Shown: positions 1 to 10,356 of the stretch, in pieces
Layout of the letters: each line of letters opens with the position of its first letter
Position numbering within the stretch: position 1 is the first letter of the stretch
DNA from: Moraxellaceae bacterium
GTDB taxonomy: Bacteria; Pseudomonadota; Gammaproteobacteria; Pseudomonadales; Moraxellaceae
Assembly (NCBI GenBank): GCA_030680295.1
Contig: JAUXVU010000018.1
Span: 558,001-622,000 of the forward strand
DNA: 64,000 bases
Direction of reading: 5' to 3'
Translations under genes and position numbers: made by a program
The notes under the pieces: generated by a model
The model's database searches: none
What the model saw: the letters and a program-made list of their open reading frames with translations, nothing else
What the model was told of the DNA's origin: nothing

Positions 1-784
1 TAAGTGTGGCTGTGCCTGTTTCAAAAGCCGTAAGGGCTTGCAGCACAGCCTCGCGATTAGCAAGAAAAATGTCATGCCACATACGCGGATCCGAAGCAGC
101 AATCCGAGTAAAGTCGCGAAAACCGCCGGCAGCATACCGAAACACGTCCAAGTTGTCGCTCTCAGAGGCCAATGTATCCACTAACGAGAACGCCAAAAGG
201 TGTGGCAGATGGCTGGTTCGTGCCAACACTTGGTCATGTTTGGCCACTGTCATCTCTAAAACGTCAGCACCGGCTCGCTGCCAAAGCTCACGCACTAACT
301 CAACTGCAGATGAGTCCGTCTCGGCCAATGGCGTTAAGATGACTTTATGACCGACAAATAAGTCCACCTTGCCAGCCTGCACACCACTTTGCTCAGAGCC
401 AGCAATTGGGTGGCCCGGCACCAAGAACTTCGGCGTGGTTGACCATACGCGTAGCGCTGCTTCAACGACACTGCCCTTAGTGCTGCCAACATCGGTAATC
501 ACGGTGTTACTAGCAATGACCGACTTGATTTCACGTAGTACGGTCTCAGTTGCGTTAACGGGCATAGCCAAAACGACCAAATCCGCACCACGCACCGCAT
601 CAACCGCATTTAAATAACCAATATCAATCAAGCCTAACTGCTTGGCCTGCGCCAACGTTTCTCGGCTGCGACTACACGCCGTGATTTTTTCTGCTAGACC
701 TTGCTCACGTAATACGCGTGCAAGACTGGAGCCAATGAGCCCAAGGCCAACAAAGGCCACGTGACGCAAAGGCCAACGGCTCAA
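1..784 (-). CDS. tyrA: prephenate dehydrogenase TyrA (partial, runs off left edge)
   Basis: Converts prephenate to 4-hydroxyphenylpyruvate in tyrosine synthesis. The frame reads through from a TTG that overlaps the TGA stop of hisC. It begins SRWPLRHVAFVGLGLIGSSLA, a Rossmann GLGLIG NAD-binding motif, followed by TDVGSTKGSV and the PGHPIAGSE motif typical of TyrA. About 261 residues are visible and the frame is still open at base 1. In Pseudomonas and Acinetobacter relatives TyrA is often fused to AroA (EPSP synthase); the window ends too early to decide this. It is the last visible gene of the gyrA-serC-pheA-hisC run. The TTG start is inferred from its position; a GTG eight codons further in is the alternative. 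Confidence 0.9.
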   Translation of the reverse strand, partial: MSRWPLRHVAFVGLGLIGSSLARVLREQGLAEKITACSRSRETLAQAKQLGLIDIGYLNAVDAVRGADLVVLAMPVNATETVLREIKSVIASNTVITDVGSTKGSVVEAALRVWSTTPKFLVPGHPIAGSEQSGVQAGKVDLFVGHKVILTPLAETDSSAVELVRELWQRAGADVLEMTVAKHDQVLARTSHLPHLLAFSLVDTLASESDNLDVFRYAAGGFRDFTRIAASDPRMWHDIFLANREAVLQALTAFETGTATL

Positions 785-1905
785 CGGGACTCTCCGCTAG
801 CAGCCAATACACGCTTGATGGCGTCTGCAGCAAAGGCATTTTCTTCTGGCAGGCCAATGGAAATACGCAAATGATGCGGGAGCTCATAATTTGCCACCGG
901 ACGCACAATCACCCCTTCACGCAGCAAGGCAGCAAAAATTGGCGCGGTTGGTTTACCGAAATCCACACAAATAAAGTTCCCACGTGACGGCAAAGCACTC
1001 AGACCTAAGTCAGCCAAATAGGCTTGCCATTGTTGCTGACCTTGATCATTAAGCTCACGGCTACGCTGTACAAAATCATCATCATTTAACGCAGCGGCCG
1101 CGGCCACCAATGCCAAAGAATTAACATTAAATGGCTGACGTACTCTATTTAAAATATTGATAATTATTTTTGAGGCTGCAGCATAACCAACACGCAAAGA
1201 TGCCAAGCCATAGGCTTTAGCAAAGGTGCGGCTAACCACTAAATTAGGGTATTTAGACAACACAGACAGACCGTCTAAGGCATCCGGGTCGCTAACGAAC
1301 TCACCGTATGCCTCGTCTAGCAACACGATAATATGCCCTGACACCTTCTGCATGAAGTCAGCGAAATCTTGTGCCTCAAACCATGTGCCCGTCGGGTTAT
1401 TCGGGTTGGCCAAGAAAATCACTTTAGTGCGTTCGGTAATTGCCGCAGCCATGGCGACCAAGTCATGACCATAGTCTTTAGCCGGCACACACACGCCAGT
1501 TGCACCGCTGGCTTGCGTTGCCAATGGATACACCGCAAACGCGTGCTGAGCATAAATAGCTTCATCACCGGTCGTTAAAAAGGCTCGTGCGACCAGCTCC
1601 AGCACATCGTTTGAGCCGTTACCCAAGACAATTTGCTCGGTATCAAGCTGGAAACGCTGGGCAATAGCTGTTTTTAAAACAAAACCATTACCATCCGGAT
1701 AACGCGCCAACTCCAGTGGATCAGCCAACATGTCTGTAATGGCTTGCATAGCCAAAGGCGAAGGACCCAGTGGATTTTCGTTACTGGCCAGTTTAACAAC
1801 ACGTGTTAAGCCTAATTCGCGCTGTAACTCGTCAATAGGTTTACCCGGCTGATACGGCGCCAATGTGCGCACGCCAAGATTGGCTTGTTGCAGAAAATCA
1901 GTCAC
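781..1905 (-). CDS. hisC: histidinol-phosphate / aromatic aminotransferase HisC
   Basis: Class I/II PLP-dependent aminotransferase of 374 residues. ANPNNPTG lies at residues 166-173, D197-E-A-Y in the PLP pocket, and the Schiff-base lysine is K230 in SRTFAKAYGLASLRVGY. SNENPLGPSP near the N-terminus is typical of HisC. The start is GTG, directly after the pheA TAA stop, so translation is probably coupled. Lying between pheA and tyrA, it may serve phenylalanine and tyrosine transamination, as inferred for the second HisC copy of pseudomonads, rather than or as well as histidine synthesis. The rest of a his operon is not in the window. Confidence 0.93.
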   Translation of the reverse strand: MTDFLQQANLGVRTLAPYQPGKPIDELQRELGLTRVVKLASNENPLGPSPLAMQAITDMLADPLELARYPDGNGFVLKTAIAQRFQLDTEQIVLGNGSNDVLELVARAFLTTGDEAIYAQHAFAVYPLATQASGATGVCVPAKDYGHDLVAMAAAITERTKVIFLANPNNPTGTWFEAQDFADFMQKVSGHIIVLLDEAYGEFVSDPDALDGLSVLSKYPNLVVSRTFAKAYGLASLRVGYAAASKIIINILNRVRQPFNVNSLALVAAAAALNDDDFVQRSRELNDQGQQQWQAYLADLGLSALPSRGNFICVDFGKPTAPIFAALLREGVIVRPVANYELPHHLRISIGLPEENAFAADAIKRVLAASGESR

Positions 1906-3003
1906 TTACAGTACTGCCTTGGGGTAAGACCCCAACCATTTAATGGCGCGCATATGTGGCTCAAGCTCGGTTATCACCTCTTGCACCACGGCATCATCTT
2001 GATGCCCTTCAAAGTCGATAAAAAACACATAAGTCCAAATATCATTACGGCTTGGACGACTCTCAATACGCGTTAAATTAATGCCACGACGGTGAAAAGG
2101 CTCTAACAAACCGTATAAAGCCCCAGCGGTATTTTTCACCGAAATCATGATGGAAGTTTTGTCATCACCACTGGGAGGAATAGGCTCAGGGCCAATAATC
2201 AAAAAGCGTGTGGTGTTGTTAGGGTTATCTTCAATGCGTTGATGACGCTTAGTTAAGCCATAAAGCTCAGCCGCGGTTTCACCGGCAATAGCTGCAGAAT
2301 GCCACTCACCTTTAATTCGGCGCGCAGCTTCGGCATTGCTTGAAACAGCAACACGTTCAGCTTTGGGGAAATTAGCATCTAACCATTTACGACACTGCGC
2401 CAAAGACTGCTGATGGGAATAAATACGTGAAATAGAGTCTTCACGTGTGCCTTCAGCAACCAACAAATGGTGATGAATTCTTAACTCAACTTCGCCAATA
2501 ATGCGGAGATTGGAGTCTAAAAAGCTATCTAAGGTGTGGTTAACCATGCCTTCAGATGAGTTCTCAACGGGCACAACACCGTAATTAACACTGCCCGCCT
2601 CTACCTCACGAAAAACATCATCGATATTGGCTAATGGCACAGCAACCACAGAGTGACCAAAATGCTTCAGCGCTGCGGTTTGTGTGAACGTACCCAACGG
2701 GCCTAAAAAGGCGATACGCAAAGGCTGCTCAAGCGCCAAACACGCCGACATGATTTCACGGAACAGGCGCGCCATTTCTTCATTGGCTAAAGGGCCTGGA
2801 TTACGTGACATCACCCGAGTTAAGACTTGTGCTTCACGTTCGGGACGATAAAACACTGTCGTTTCTGGGTTTTCGCGATGCTTTACTTCGGCCACAGCCT
2901 GCGCACAACGAGCACGTTCACTGATTAAATTCATCAGCTCGGTGTCTATGCGATCAATTTCGCAGCGGATGTCATCCAAGGTGGGCGTTTTATTATCGCT
3001 CAT
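1906..3003 (-). CDS. pheA: chorismate mutase / prephenate dehydratase (P-protein)
   Basis: Bifunctional enzyme of 365 residues leading from chorismate to phenylpyruvate. Domains in order: AroQ-type chorismate mutase (about 1-95, starting LDDIRCEIDRIDTELMNLI), prephenate dehydratase (about 97-280, with FLGPLGTFT, PVENSSEGMV and the NNTTRFLII threonine motif), and a C-terminal ACT domain with the ESRPSR phenylalanine-binding motif. The ATG at 3003 is preferred over a GTG one codon upstream because AAGGAC sits seven bases before this region. It is 17 bases downstream of serC and abuts hisC. The ESRP motif predicts feedback inhibition by phenylalanine. Confidence 0.95.
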   Translation of the reverse strand: MSDNKTPTLDDIRCEIDRIDTELMNLISERARCAQAVAEVKHRENPETTVFYRPEREAQVLTRVMSRNPGPLANEEMARLFREIMSACLALEQPLRIAFLGPLGTFTQTAALKHFGHSVVAVPLANIDDVFREVEAGSVNYGVVPVENSSEGMVNHTLDSFLDSNLRIIGEVELRIHHHLLVAEGTREDSISRIYSHQQSLAQCRKWLDANFPKAERVAVSSNAEAARRIKGEWHSAAIAGETAAELYGLTKRHQRIEDNPNNTTRFLIIGPEPIPPSGDDKTSIMISVKNTAGALYGLLEPFHRRGINLTRIESRPSRNDIWTYVFFIDFEGHQDDAVVQEVITELEPHMRAIKWLGSYPKAVL

Positions 3004-3020
3004 CACTTTAGTCCTTAAGG

Positions 3021-4100
3021 TTACCCGTGACGACGCTCAAAGTCGGCCATAAAGTCGGTTAAAGCGCGTACTGCCTCTTCACTGACTGCGTTGTAAAGAC
3101 TAGCGCGCATACCACCAACGGAACGGTGACCCGCTAAATTAAGCAAGCGTGCTGCTTCTGCTTCCGCCAAAAAGGTTTTTTCCAAGCTAGCGTCCACCAA
3201 GGTAAACGGCACGTTCATGCGTGAACGATAACGCTTATCCACGGGATTGCCATAAAAGTCAGAACCATCAATGGCGGCATATAACGCATCGGCTTTGCGG
3301 CGATTAACAGCGGCCATTGCCGTCAAACCACCATTGGCTTTTAACCACTTAAAAACTAAACCGGCTAAGTACCAAGCAAAGGTGGGCGGTGTGTTGTACA
3401 TCGAACCATTTTTGGCGGCGACCGAATAATCCAGCATGGTGGCCGTGCCAGGAATGACTTGTCCGATCAGGTCTTCACGCACAATCACGACCACAATACC
3501 GGCTGGCCCAATGTTCTTTTGAGCGCCGGCATAAATTAGACCAAACTTAGAAATATCAATAGGTTCAGACAGAATGCTCGACGAGAAATCCGCAACTAAT
3601 GGCAGCCCAACATCCGGCACAAAATCAAACTCAACCCCATGAATGGTTTCATTGGGTGTGTAGTGCAAATAGGCTGAGTCCGGATTGATTTTCCACTGAC
3701 TGACATCGGGCACGGTGCGGAAGTTGTTAGCTTCATCACTCGCCACCACGTTCACCTGCGTATAACGCTTGGCTTCACTGATGGCTTTGTCAGACCACAT
3801 ACCCGTGTTGACATAGTCAGCGCTGTGTTTATCTCGCAGCAGATTCATGGGGATCTGGGCAAACTGTTGTGACGCCCCGCCCTGCAAAAACAACACTTTG
3901 TAATTGCTGGGAATATTCAGCAAGTCACGCAAGTCTTGTTCGGCCGTTTCTGCCACTGCCGTGAAGTCAGCACTGCGGTGGCTCATCTCCATAATGGAGC
4001 AGCCACGACCATGCCAATCAACCAGTTCATCTGCCGCTTGTTGCAGCACTACATCAGGCAGCGCCGCAGGGCCTGCGCAAAAGTTATACGCTCTCGTCAT
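3021..4100 (-). CDS. serC: phosphoserine aminotransferase SerC
   Basis: PLP enzyme making 3-phosphoserine from 3-phosphohydroxypyruvate for serine synthesis, and 4-phosphohydroxythreonine for vitamin B6. It has 359 residues. The conserved N-terminus [15 protein letters not shown] fixes the start at the ATG at 4100, which lies inside the last 17 bases of gyrA; upstream in-frame residues do not look like SerC. The PLP lysine is K195 in [23 protein letters not shown] and the late RSRMNVPF motif are also present. No strong Shine-Dalgarno precedes this ATG, which suggests translational coupling to gyrA. Confidence 0.94.
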   Translation of the reverse strand: MTRAYNFCAGPAALPDVVLQQAADELVDWHGRGCSIMEMSHRSADFTAVAETAEQDLRDLLNIPSNYKVLFLQGGASQQFAQIPMNLLRDKHSADYVNTGMWSDKAISEAKRYTQVNVVASDEANNFRTVPDVSQWKINPDSAYLHYTPNETIHGVEFDFVPDVGLPLVADFSSSILSEPIDISKFGLIYAGAQKNIGPAGIVVVIVREDLIGQVIPGTATMLDYSVAAKNGSMYNTPPTFAWYLAGLVFKWLKANGGLTAMAAVNRRKADALYAAIDGSDFYGNPVDKRYRSRMNVPFTLVDASLEKTFLAEAEAARLLNLAGHRSVGGMRASLYNAVSEEAVRALTDFMADFERRHG

Positions 4101-6714
4101 CTTGCACCGACGTGTTAGGTTCAGGGGTAACTGCACTGGCTTCAACCACGACATCGGCATCGACTGCTTCGTCGAGATCGTCTAAATCTTCATCAAGACT
4201 GACTACACCCACTAAATGCTCATTCGTATCTAAGCGAATCAGCGTGACACCTTGTGTATTACGTGACAACACAGAAATCTCACTGACGCGAGTACGAACT
4301 AACGTGCCCTGATCTGAGATCAGCATCAGCTCTTTACCGTCATGGACCTGCACCGCACCAACTAACTCGCCATTACGATCACTAGTTTGCATGGCGATAA
4401 CACCTTGGCCACCACGGTTATGTACAGGGAAGTCTTCCAGCTCGGTACGCTTACCAAAGCCGTTGCTGCTGGCAGTCAGAATATGCGCGCCATCATCTGG
4501 CACAATCAATGACACAACTCGCGCACCTTTAGGCAGGCGGATACCACGCACACCCATGGCTGTTCGGCCCATGCCACGCACATCGTTTTCGTGGAAACGT
4601 ACAGCCTTACCTTCATTGCTAACCAGCATAATGTGGCGATCGCCATTGGTGACTGCAGCACCAACCAAGACATCATCACCGACCAAGTCGATGGCAATTA
4701 AGCCTGATGTGCGCTGACGAGCAAATGCACGCGCTTCCACTTTTTTCACCGTGCCGTCACCGGTCGCCATAAAGACATAATGGCCTTCCGGATATTCACG
4801 TAACGGCAGAATGGTGGTGATGTGCTCAGACTCTGCCAATGGCAAAATATTCACAATCGGCTTGCCTTTAGAGCCACGGCCAGCCTGTGGCAACTCATAC
4901 ACTTTTAACCAATACACTTTACCAGCGGAGGTAAAGCACATGACCGTGTCATGGGTGCTCGCCACCAACAAGTGTTCGATGTAATCCTCGTCTTTCATGC
5001 TGGTTGCAGACTTGCCACGACCACCACGGCGCTGCGCACGATAGTCACCAACTGGCTGGGTTTTGGCATAACCGGCACGAGAAATGGTCAACACCACGTC
5101 TTCTTCGGTAATCAAATCTTCCAGTGTGAGGTCTAAGCGCGAGGCTAAAATTTCGGTACGACGGCCATCACCATAAATTGACAACATATCGCGCAATTCT
5201 TCACGAATGACGTTCAACAGACGCTCAGGCTCAGCCAAAATCAATGCCAGTTCGCGGATTTTTTCCAGCAATTCACGATATTCCGCTACCAGCTTGTCTT
5301 GCTCAAGACCAGTCAAACGGTTCAAACGCAGTTCGAGAATGGCTTGCGCCTGTTCTGGCGACAACTTGTAGCGTCCATTAACTAAGCCAAAACCATCAGG
5401 CAACGCATCAGGACGGCAAGCATTTAAGTCGCCAGCAGCTTCTAACATGCCCACTACTTCACCCGGCAGCCAATCTGCCGAAATCAGGCGCTCACGCGCT
5501 TCGGCTGGGCTAGGTGACAGCTTAATCAGCTCAATAACAGGATCAATATTAGCCAGCGCAACGGCTAAGCCTTCTAAAATATGCCCACGTTCACGCGCTT
5601 TACGCAGTTCGAAAACGGTACGGCGGGTCACCACTTCGCGACGGTGACGCACAAATGCTTCCAGAATATCCTTAAGATTCATAATCTTAGGCTGACCATC
5701 TGAAAGCGCTACCATGTTAATACCAAACACACTTTGCAGCTGTGTTTGCGCAAACAGGTTATTGACGACTACTTCAGCAACTTCACCGCGCTTAAGCTCA
5801 ATGACAATGCGCATGCCGTCTTTATCAGACTCATCACGCAGCTCAGAGATACCTTCGAGCTTTTTCTCTTTGACCAGCTCAGCAATCTTTTCAATCAAAC
5901 GTGCTTTGTTTAATTGATAAGGAATTTCTGTAAATACAATAGTTTGGCGAGAAGTTTTAGCATCCGTTTCGATATGGTGGCGAGCACGCATATAAATACG
6001 GCCACGACCGGTACGGTAGGCCTCAACAATGCCGGCACGACCATTAATAATGGCGGCTGTTGGGAAGTCCGGGCCGGTGATGTGCTCCATCAAACCGTCA
6101 ACATCAATGTCTGGATTATCAATAATAGCCAGCGTGGCATTAATCACTTCGGTGATGTTATGCGGCGGGATATTGGTCGCCATACCTACCGCAATACCAC
6201 TTGAACCATTAATTAACAGGTTCGGGATTTTGGTCGGCATGACCTCAGGAATCATTTCAGTGCCGTCGTAGTTTGGCACCCAATTAACCGTTTCTTTTTC
6301 CAAGTCGGCTAATAAATCATGGGCAATACGCGACATACGCACTTCGGTATAACGCATGGCTGCAGCAGAGTCGCCATCAACCGAACCGAAGTTGCCCTGC
6401 CCATCAACCAGCATATAACGCAACGAAAATGGCTGAGCCATACGTACGATGGTGTCATAAACAGCGGAGTCACCATGAGGGTGATACTTACCGATGACAT
6501 CACCGACCACACGGGCGGACTTTTTATATGCTTTGTTCCAGTCATTACCCAACTCGTGCATAGCAAATAGCACGCGGCGATGAACAGGTTTGAGGCCATC
6601 ACGGACGTCCGGCAAGGCGCGCCCCACAATCACGCTCATGGCGTAATCTAAGTAGGACTGCTTGAGTTCGTCTTCAATGTTGACCGGAAGAATTTCCATA
6701 CCAACGTCGGTCAT
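4084..6714 (-). CDS. gyrA: DNA gyrase subunit A
   Basis: Cleaves and rejoins DNA in the GyrA2B2 heterotetramer to introduce negative supercoils. It has 876 residues. The N-terminal breakage-reunion domain is nearly identical to E. coli over the first 100 residues, so numbering transfers directly: catalytic tyrosine Y122 in [10 protein letters not shown], and S83 and D87 in [10 protein letters not shown], both the fluoroquinolone-sensitive residues. The GyrA box reads QRRGGRG and opens the C-terminal beta-pinwheel. The tail after about residue 840 is very acidic ([14 protein letters not shown]), as in other gammaproteobacterial GyrA. It leads the serC-pheA-hisC-tyrA run and is divergent from ubiG. 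Confidence 0.98.
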   Translation of the reverse strand: MTDVGMEILPVNIEDELKQSYLDYAMSVIVGRALPDVRDGLKPVHRRVLFAMHELGNDWNKAYKKSARVVGDVIGKYHPHGDSAVYDTIVRMAQPFSLRYMLVDGQGNFGSVDGDSAAAMRYTEVRMSRIAHDLLADLEKETVNWVPNYDGTEMIPEVMPTKIPNLLINGSSGIAVGMATNIPPHNITEVINATLAIIDNPDIDVDGLMEHITGPDFPTAAIINGRAGIVEAYRTGRGRIYMRARHHIETDAKTSRQTIVFTEIPYQLNKARLIEKIAELVKEKKLEGISELRDESDKDGMRIVIELKRGEVAEVVVNNLFAQTQLQSVFGINMVALSDGQPKIMNLKDILEAFVRHRREVVTRRTVFELRKARERGHILEGLAVALANIDPVIELIKLSPSPAEARERLISADWLPGEVVGMLEAAGDLNACRPDALPDGFGLVNGRYKLSPEQAQAILELRLNRLTGLEQDKLVAEYRELLEKIRELALILAEPERLLNVIREELRDMLSIYGDGRRTEILASRLDLTLEDLITEEDVVLTISRAGYAKTQPVGDYRAQRRGGRGKSATSMKDEDYIEHLLVASTHDTVMCFTSAGKVYWLKVYELPQAGRGSKGKPIVNILPLAESEHITTILPLREYPEGHYVFMATGDGTVKKVEARAFARQRTSGLIAIDLVGDDVLVGAAVTNGDRHIMLVSNEGKAVRFHENDVRGMGRTAMGVRGIRLPKGARVVSLIVPDDGAHILTASSNGFGKRTELEDFPVHNRGGQGVIAMQTSDRNGELVGAVQVHDGKELMLISDQGTLVRTRVSEISVLSRNTQGVTLIRLDTNEHLVGVVSLDEDLDDLDEAVDADVVVEASAVTPEPNTSVQDDESV

Positions 6715-6802
6715 ACGCTTTTCTCTTTTTTAAGCCGTCGTTAAACCACGAATGTTAGCACAGTCATGGCCTTGACGTACCACGCGGCAGCATCTTTGCC
6801 GC

Positions 6803-6808
6803 TATACT
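6803..6808 (+). promoter_or_regulatory. possible -10 box upstream of ubiG
   Basis: TATACT lies about 48 bases before the ubiG ATG in the 141-base gap between the divergent gyrA and ubiG starts. No convincing -35 hexamer is found at 16-18 bases upstream, so this is a weak candidate. Confidence 0.3.
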
Positions 6809-6855
6809 ATTGGTCACAAATCGACGTAATAACCGAAGATGATCAGGAATTAACC

Positions 6856-7566
6856 ATGACCCAGCCTGCGAACAATGTAGACCCCGCCGAAATCGCAAAA
6901 TTTGAAGCGTTAGCGTCTCGTTGGTGGGATAAAACATCGGAATTTAAGCCTCTGCATGACATCAACCCGCTGCGACTGAACTGGATTGATGAACGTGTCG
7001 GCTTGGCGGGCAAAAAGGTATTAGACGTGGGCTGCGGCGGTGGCATTCTGGCCGAGAGTATGGCCAAACGTGGCGCTGATGTATTAGGCATTGATATGGG
7101 TGAGGCGCCACTCGCGGTAGCCACCCTGCATGCGCAGGAACAAAAAGTCGACAACGTTAAATACCGTCAAGTCACCGTTGAACAGCTTGCCGACGAGCAA
7201 CCGGCCAGTTTTGATGTCGTGACCTGTTTAGAAATGCTGGAGCATGTGCCGGACCCAGCAGCCATTGTGGCGGCCTGCTACCGCTTGGTAAAACCAGGTG
7301 GGCAGGTGTTTTTCTCCACCATTAATCGCAACCCGAAATCGTGGTTGTTTGCCATTGTGGGTGCGGAATATGTACTGCGCCTTCTACCTCGTGGCACACA
7401 CGACTATCAGAAGTTTATTCGTCCTGCCGAACTGGGCCGCTGGATTCGCCAAGCGGGCTTGCAGCTCAATGACATGACTGGTCTGCACTTTAATCCGCTG
7501 ACCAACCGTTATTGGTTAGCGCCAAATGTTGATGTGAACTACATGATGGCGACGATGCGCAAATGA
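6856..7566 (+). CDS. ubiG: ubiquinone biosynthesis O-methyltransferase UbiG
   Basis: SAM-dependent O-methyltransferase acting at two steps of ubiquinone synthesis. It has 236 residues. [13 protein letters not shown] (about 55-67) is motif I of the class I methyltransferase fold, followed by [28 protein letters not shown] and [12 protein letters not shown], all characteristic of UbiG. The start at [20 protein letters not shown] matches family N-termini, and CAGGAA lies upstream at good spacing; longer in-frame starts add unrelated residues. It shares a 4-base ATGA overlap with mupP. Confidence 0.96.
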   Translation: MTQPANNVDPAEIAKFEALASRWWDKTSEFKPLHDINPLRLNWIDERVGLAGKKVLDVGCGGGILAESMAKRGADVLGIDMGEAPLAVATLHAQEQKVDNVKYRQVTVEQLADEQPASFDVVTCLEMLEHVPDPAAIVAACYRLVKPGGQVFFSTINRNPKSWLFAIVGAEYVLRLLPRGTHDYQKFIRPAELGRWIRQAGLQLNDMTGLHFNPLTNRYWLAPNVDVNYMMATMRK

Positions 7567-8240
7567 GTCTGCCAGCTGCCGTTTTTTTTGATCTTGATGG
7601 CACCTTGGTCGATACCGCTCCTGACTTTCATGCCATTGTGAATCGTCTACGGGCGGAGCTTGAGTTACCGCCGATAAACTATGCAGCAGTTCGCGCCTGT
7701 GTTTCTGATGGCGCCAGCGCCGTAATTAAGGCCGCCTTTCCTGGCTTTAGTCACAACGAGGCCAAATTAATTGAACTGCGCGATGCCTTTTTAGCCGACT
7801 ACCAAGAAAACCTAGCGCAACACTCCTGCCTGTTTGAAGGCTTGCCCGCCTTTTTGACACAGCTGGAGTCATTAAATATTCACTGGGGTGTGGTGACCAA
7901 TAAACCCAGCCGCTTTACCACTCCACTCATGCTTGGCCTAAACCTTGCCCAGCGCTCCGCTGCTACCGTTTGCGCTGACGAAGTAAGCCAAACCAAGCCA
8001 CATCCAGAACCCATGTTTAAAGCGGCCAACATTGCTGGTGTCAACGCAGCACACTGTATTTATGTTGGAGATCATATACGCGACATCGAAGCAGGACGTC
8101 GTGCCGGCATGTTCACCATTGCTGCCGGCTGGGGTTATATCCATCAAGAAGATGACATTAAAAGCTGGGGTGCCGACTTGATTTGCGGCAGCGTTTCAGA
8201 CCTTAGCCATTGGCTGACTACATTGACCAAGCAAGATTGA
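7563..8240 (+). CDS. mupP: HAD phosphatase, probably MupP (MurNAc-6-phosphate phosphatase)
   Basis: HAD-superfamily hydrolase of 225 residues. The nucleophile motif is D10-L-D12-G-T, motif II is VVTNKPSRF, and the later motifs are KPHPEPM and [15 protein letters not shown]. It resembles phosphoglycolate phosphatase Gph, but position and sequence (ubiG before, YciK-type SDR after; GYIH.ED...WGAD near the C-terminus) match MupP of Pseudomonas. MupP dephosphorylates N-acetylmuramate 6-phosphate in the peptidoglycan-recycling bypass that ends in UDP-MurNAc. The partners amgK and murU are not in this window, so the function is inferred from family and context. Gph is the alternative. Confidence 0.85.
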   Translation: MSLPAAVFFDLDGTLVDTAPDFHAIVNRLRAELELPPINYAAVRACVSDGASAVIKAAFPGFSHNEAKLIELRDAFLADYQENLAQHSCLFEGLPAFLTQLESLNIHWGVVTNKPSRFTTPLMLGLNLAQRSAATVCADEVSQTKPHPEPMFKAANIAGVNAAHCIYVGDHIRDIEAGRRAGMFTIAAGWGYIHQEDDIKSWGADLICGSVSDLSHWLTTLTKQD

Positions 8241-8259
8241 TTAAGTAATAGGATTTGTA

Positions 8260-9015
8260 ATGAACAACTATCAGGCCAGCAAGGACTTATTAACGGATCG
8301 CGTTATTTTGGTAACGGGCGCCAGTGCCGGCATTGGTCGTGCTGCTGCCTTAGCGTATGCCGCACATGGCGCTACAGTAGTTTTGATGGGCCGACGCCTG
8401 CCAGAGCTTGAGCAGGTCTATGATGACATTGTGGCTCTTGGTCACCCCACGCCAGCCATTATGACCTTGGATTTGAGTATGGCTAATAGCCATGAATGCC
8501 AGCAAGTAGCTGAAGCCATTGAAGCCAGTTTAGGGCGACTTGATGGTGTGCTGCATAACGCCGCAGTACTGGGAGACATTACCCCGCTCGAAATGTATGA
8601 CCCAGACACATGGGACTTTGTTATGAAGATCAATCTTCGTGCACCGTTTGTGCTAACTCAGGCACTGTTACCGCTTCTGAAGCAATCAAATGACGCCAGC
8701 ATCATCATGACTACCAGCAGTGTTGGTCGCCGCGCACGAGCATTTTGGGGAGCTTATGCCATCTCTAAGTGTGGTATCGAAGGCATGGTGCAAATGTTGG
8801 CTGACGAACTCGCTAACACCAGTCAGATTCGTGTTAATGCGATTAACCCCGGTGCTACACGAACCAATATGCGCGCCAGCGCTTATCCCGGCGAAGACCC
8901 GATGACGGTAAAGACACCGGAACAAACGTTGCCACTATATTTGTACTTAATGGGGGCTGACAGCATAGGCATAACTGGCCAATCGTTTGATGCGATTGCG
9001 AGCAAAATGGCCTAA
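8260..9015 (+). CDS. YciK-type short-chain dehydrogenase/reductase
   Basis: Classical SDR of 251 residues. The cofactor motif TGASAGIG is at 19-26, NAAV after the fourth strand at 100-103, the catalytic serine is in TTSSVG (about 153), and Y166-x3-K170 is in YAISK. AGGAT precedes the ATG. It is 19 bases after mupP and probably in the ubiG operon. The YciK group is widespread in gammaproteobacteria but its physiological substrate is not established, so I leave the symbol empty. Confidence 0.88.
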   Translation: MNNYQASKDLLTDRVILVTGASAGIGRAAALAYAAHGATVVLMGRRLPELEQVYDDIVALGHPTPAIMTLDLSMANSHECQQVAEAIEASLGRLDGVLHNAAVLGDITPLEMYDPDTWDFVMKINLRAPFVLTQALLPLLKQSNDASIIMTTSSVGRRARAFWGAYAISKCGIEGMVQMLADELANTSQIRVNAINPGATRTNMRASAYPGEDPMTVKTPEQTLPLYLYLMGADSIGITGQSFDAIASKMA

Positions 9016-9022
9016 TCGCTTA

Positions 9023-9046
9023 GCGTCATTTATTTACAGATGACGC
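9023..9046. other. hairpin between convergent SDR and DUF2721 genes
   Basis: GCGTCAT and ATGACGC form a perfect 7-bp stem with a 10-base loop, spanning the gap between the two convergent stops and entering the DUF2721 3' end. There is no U-tract, so it may be an RNA 3'-end structure rather than a classical intrinsic terminator. Confidence 0.4.
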
Positions 9047-9459
9047 CAGCCTTTGGCATCTTCCGGGCGCAGCTCTTCGATATCAGCCAAATGCATTTCC
9101 AAGGCACGACAGGAAATCAGAATTTCCCGCAACGACATCGCCATGGCAACAAACATCAGCAGCAAGCTGATGATGAAGCTGACGATCGCTGCAGTTTGCA
9201 TACCCAACAAAACAAAACCAATGCAGACAATGCAAACTGTGAGGCTGCACACCCCACAAGCCTGCATATCACGAATCAACAATAGACGATTACGCAGGTT
9301 GCCTAACTGCGACAGAATCAGCGGATCCGGCTGATCTTTATAACGATCATGAAGGCTGCGAATTAGCGACGCCAACCCCAAAAAGCGATTGGTAAACGCC
9401 AGCAACAGCAATGAAATCGCCGGAAACAAAATCGATGGGGTGCCTAAATCAATCGTCAT
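9034..9459 (-). CDS. DUF2721 family membrane protein
   Basis: Small membrane protein of 141 residues. The first hydrophobic stretch is ILFPAISLLLLAFTNRFLGLA; two closely spaced segments (about 68-88 and 92-110) surround a short turn. The FPAISLLLLAFTNRFL and LASLIRSL pattern is what I associate with DUF2721. Function is unknown. It starts nine bases after the rluB stop and ends convergent to the SDR, so it is the last gene of the scpA-scpB-rluB run. Confidence 0.75.
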   Translation of the reverse strand: MTIDLGTPSILFPAISLLLLAFTNRFLGLASLIRSLHDRYKDQPDPLILSQLGNLRNRLLLIRDMQACGVCSLTVCIVCIGFVLLGMQTAAIVSFIISLLLMFVAMAMSLREILISCRALEMHLADIEELRPEDAKGWRHL

Positions 9460-9468
9460 AACATGACA

Positions 9469-10356
9469 TCACTCTGGTTTTGTACGGCCATCACGGCGCT
9501 GCTGACGCAAAAAGCCACCTTTACGATTGGCCTCAACCTTACGAGCGGGCAATGGATTCTCTTTCAGCTTTTCTGAACGACGCTTAGCCATACCAAACAG
9601 GCCTGTGCCTTCACGACGTGGGCGCAGTTCTACTTCTGACAACAACTTATCAATATCAGGTTTGTCTAATTCTACCCAGCGACCTGTACGCAAGTGACGG
9701 GGCAATACTTGGCTGCCATAACGTGTTCTTAACAAACGACTCACTTTCAGCCCTTGGGTTTCAAACAAGCGACGAACTTCACGGTTACGGCCTTCTTTCA
9801 CTACCACTTGCCACCAACGGTTAAAGCCTTCACCGCCTAATTCACTAACGGACTCAAACTTGGCAAAACCATCTTCTAAATCAACACCCGCACATAATTG
9901 TGACTGCATCTCTGGGGTTAACTCACCCATGACACGCACGGCGTATTCACGCTCAATACCACTCGATGGGTGCATTAAACGGTTCGCGAATTCACCGTCA
10001 TTGGTAAACAACAACAAACCACTACTGTTGATATCTAAGCGTCCCACCATGACCCAGCGCTCATCGGTCAGCTTGGGCAAGTGATCAAATACGGTGGGAC
10101 GACTTTCCGGATCATGACGTGAACAAATCTCACCTTCCGGCTTGTAATAGGCAATGACGCGACGGCGTAATTCGGAGGCCAAGGAGAAATGCACCAAACG
10201 ACCGTCTAGGCGTAACTCATCACCCATGACGATACGATCACCGATGCTGGCAATGGTGCCGTTAACACTGACACGGCCATCGATAATGGCTTGTTCCATG
10301 TGGCGGCGTGAGCCTAAGCCCGTGCGGGCTAGGACTTTCTGTAATTTTTCACTCAT
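9469..10356 (-). CDS. rluB: 23S rRNA pseudouridine(2605) synthase RluB
   Basis: RsuA/RluB-family pseudouridine synthase of 295 residues. An S4 RNA-binding domain occupies about 1-60 (EKLQKVLARTGLGSRRHMEQAI), then the catalytic domain with D108 in GRLDINSSGLLLFTNDG. The C-terminus is a basic tail rich in K and R, common in RluB and probably RNA-binding. The start at MSEKLQ overlaps the scpB stop by eight bases; upstream in-frame sequence is not family-like. The scpA-scpB-rluB linkage is common in proteobacteria. Confidence 0.92.
   Translation of the reverse strand: MSEKLQKVLARTGLGSRRHMEQAIIDGRVSVNGTIASIGDRIVMGDELRLDGRLVHFSLASELRRRVIAYYKPEGEICSRHDPESRPTVFDHLPKLTDERWVMVGRLDINSSGLLLFTNDGEFANRLMHPSSGIEREYAVRVMGELTPEMQSQLCAGVDLEDGFAKFESVSELGGEGFNRWWQVVVKEGRNREVRRLFETQGLKVSRLLRTRYGSQVLPRHLRTGRWVELDKPDIDKLLSEVELRPRREGTGLFGMAKRRSEKLKENPLPARKVEANRKGGFLRQQRRDGRTKPE

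Noticed and set aside
4084-6714. Fluoroquinolone-resistance substitutions in gyrA
   Set aside because: S83 and D87 are the wild-type residues.
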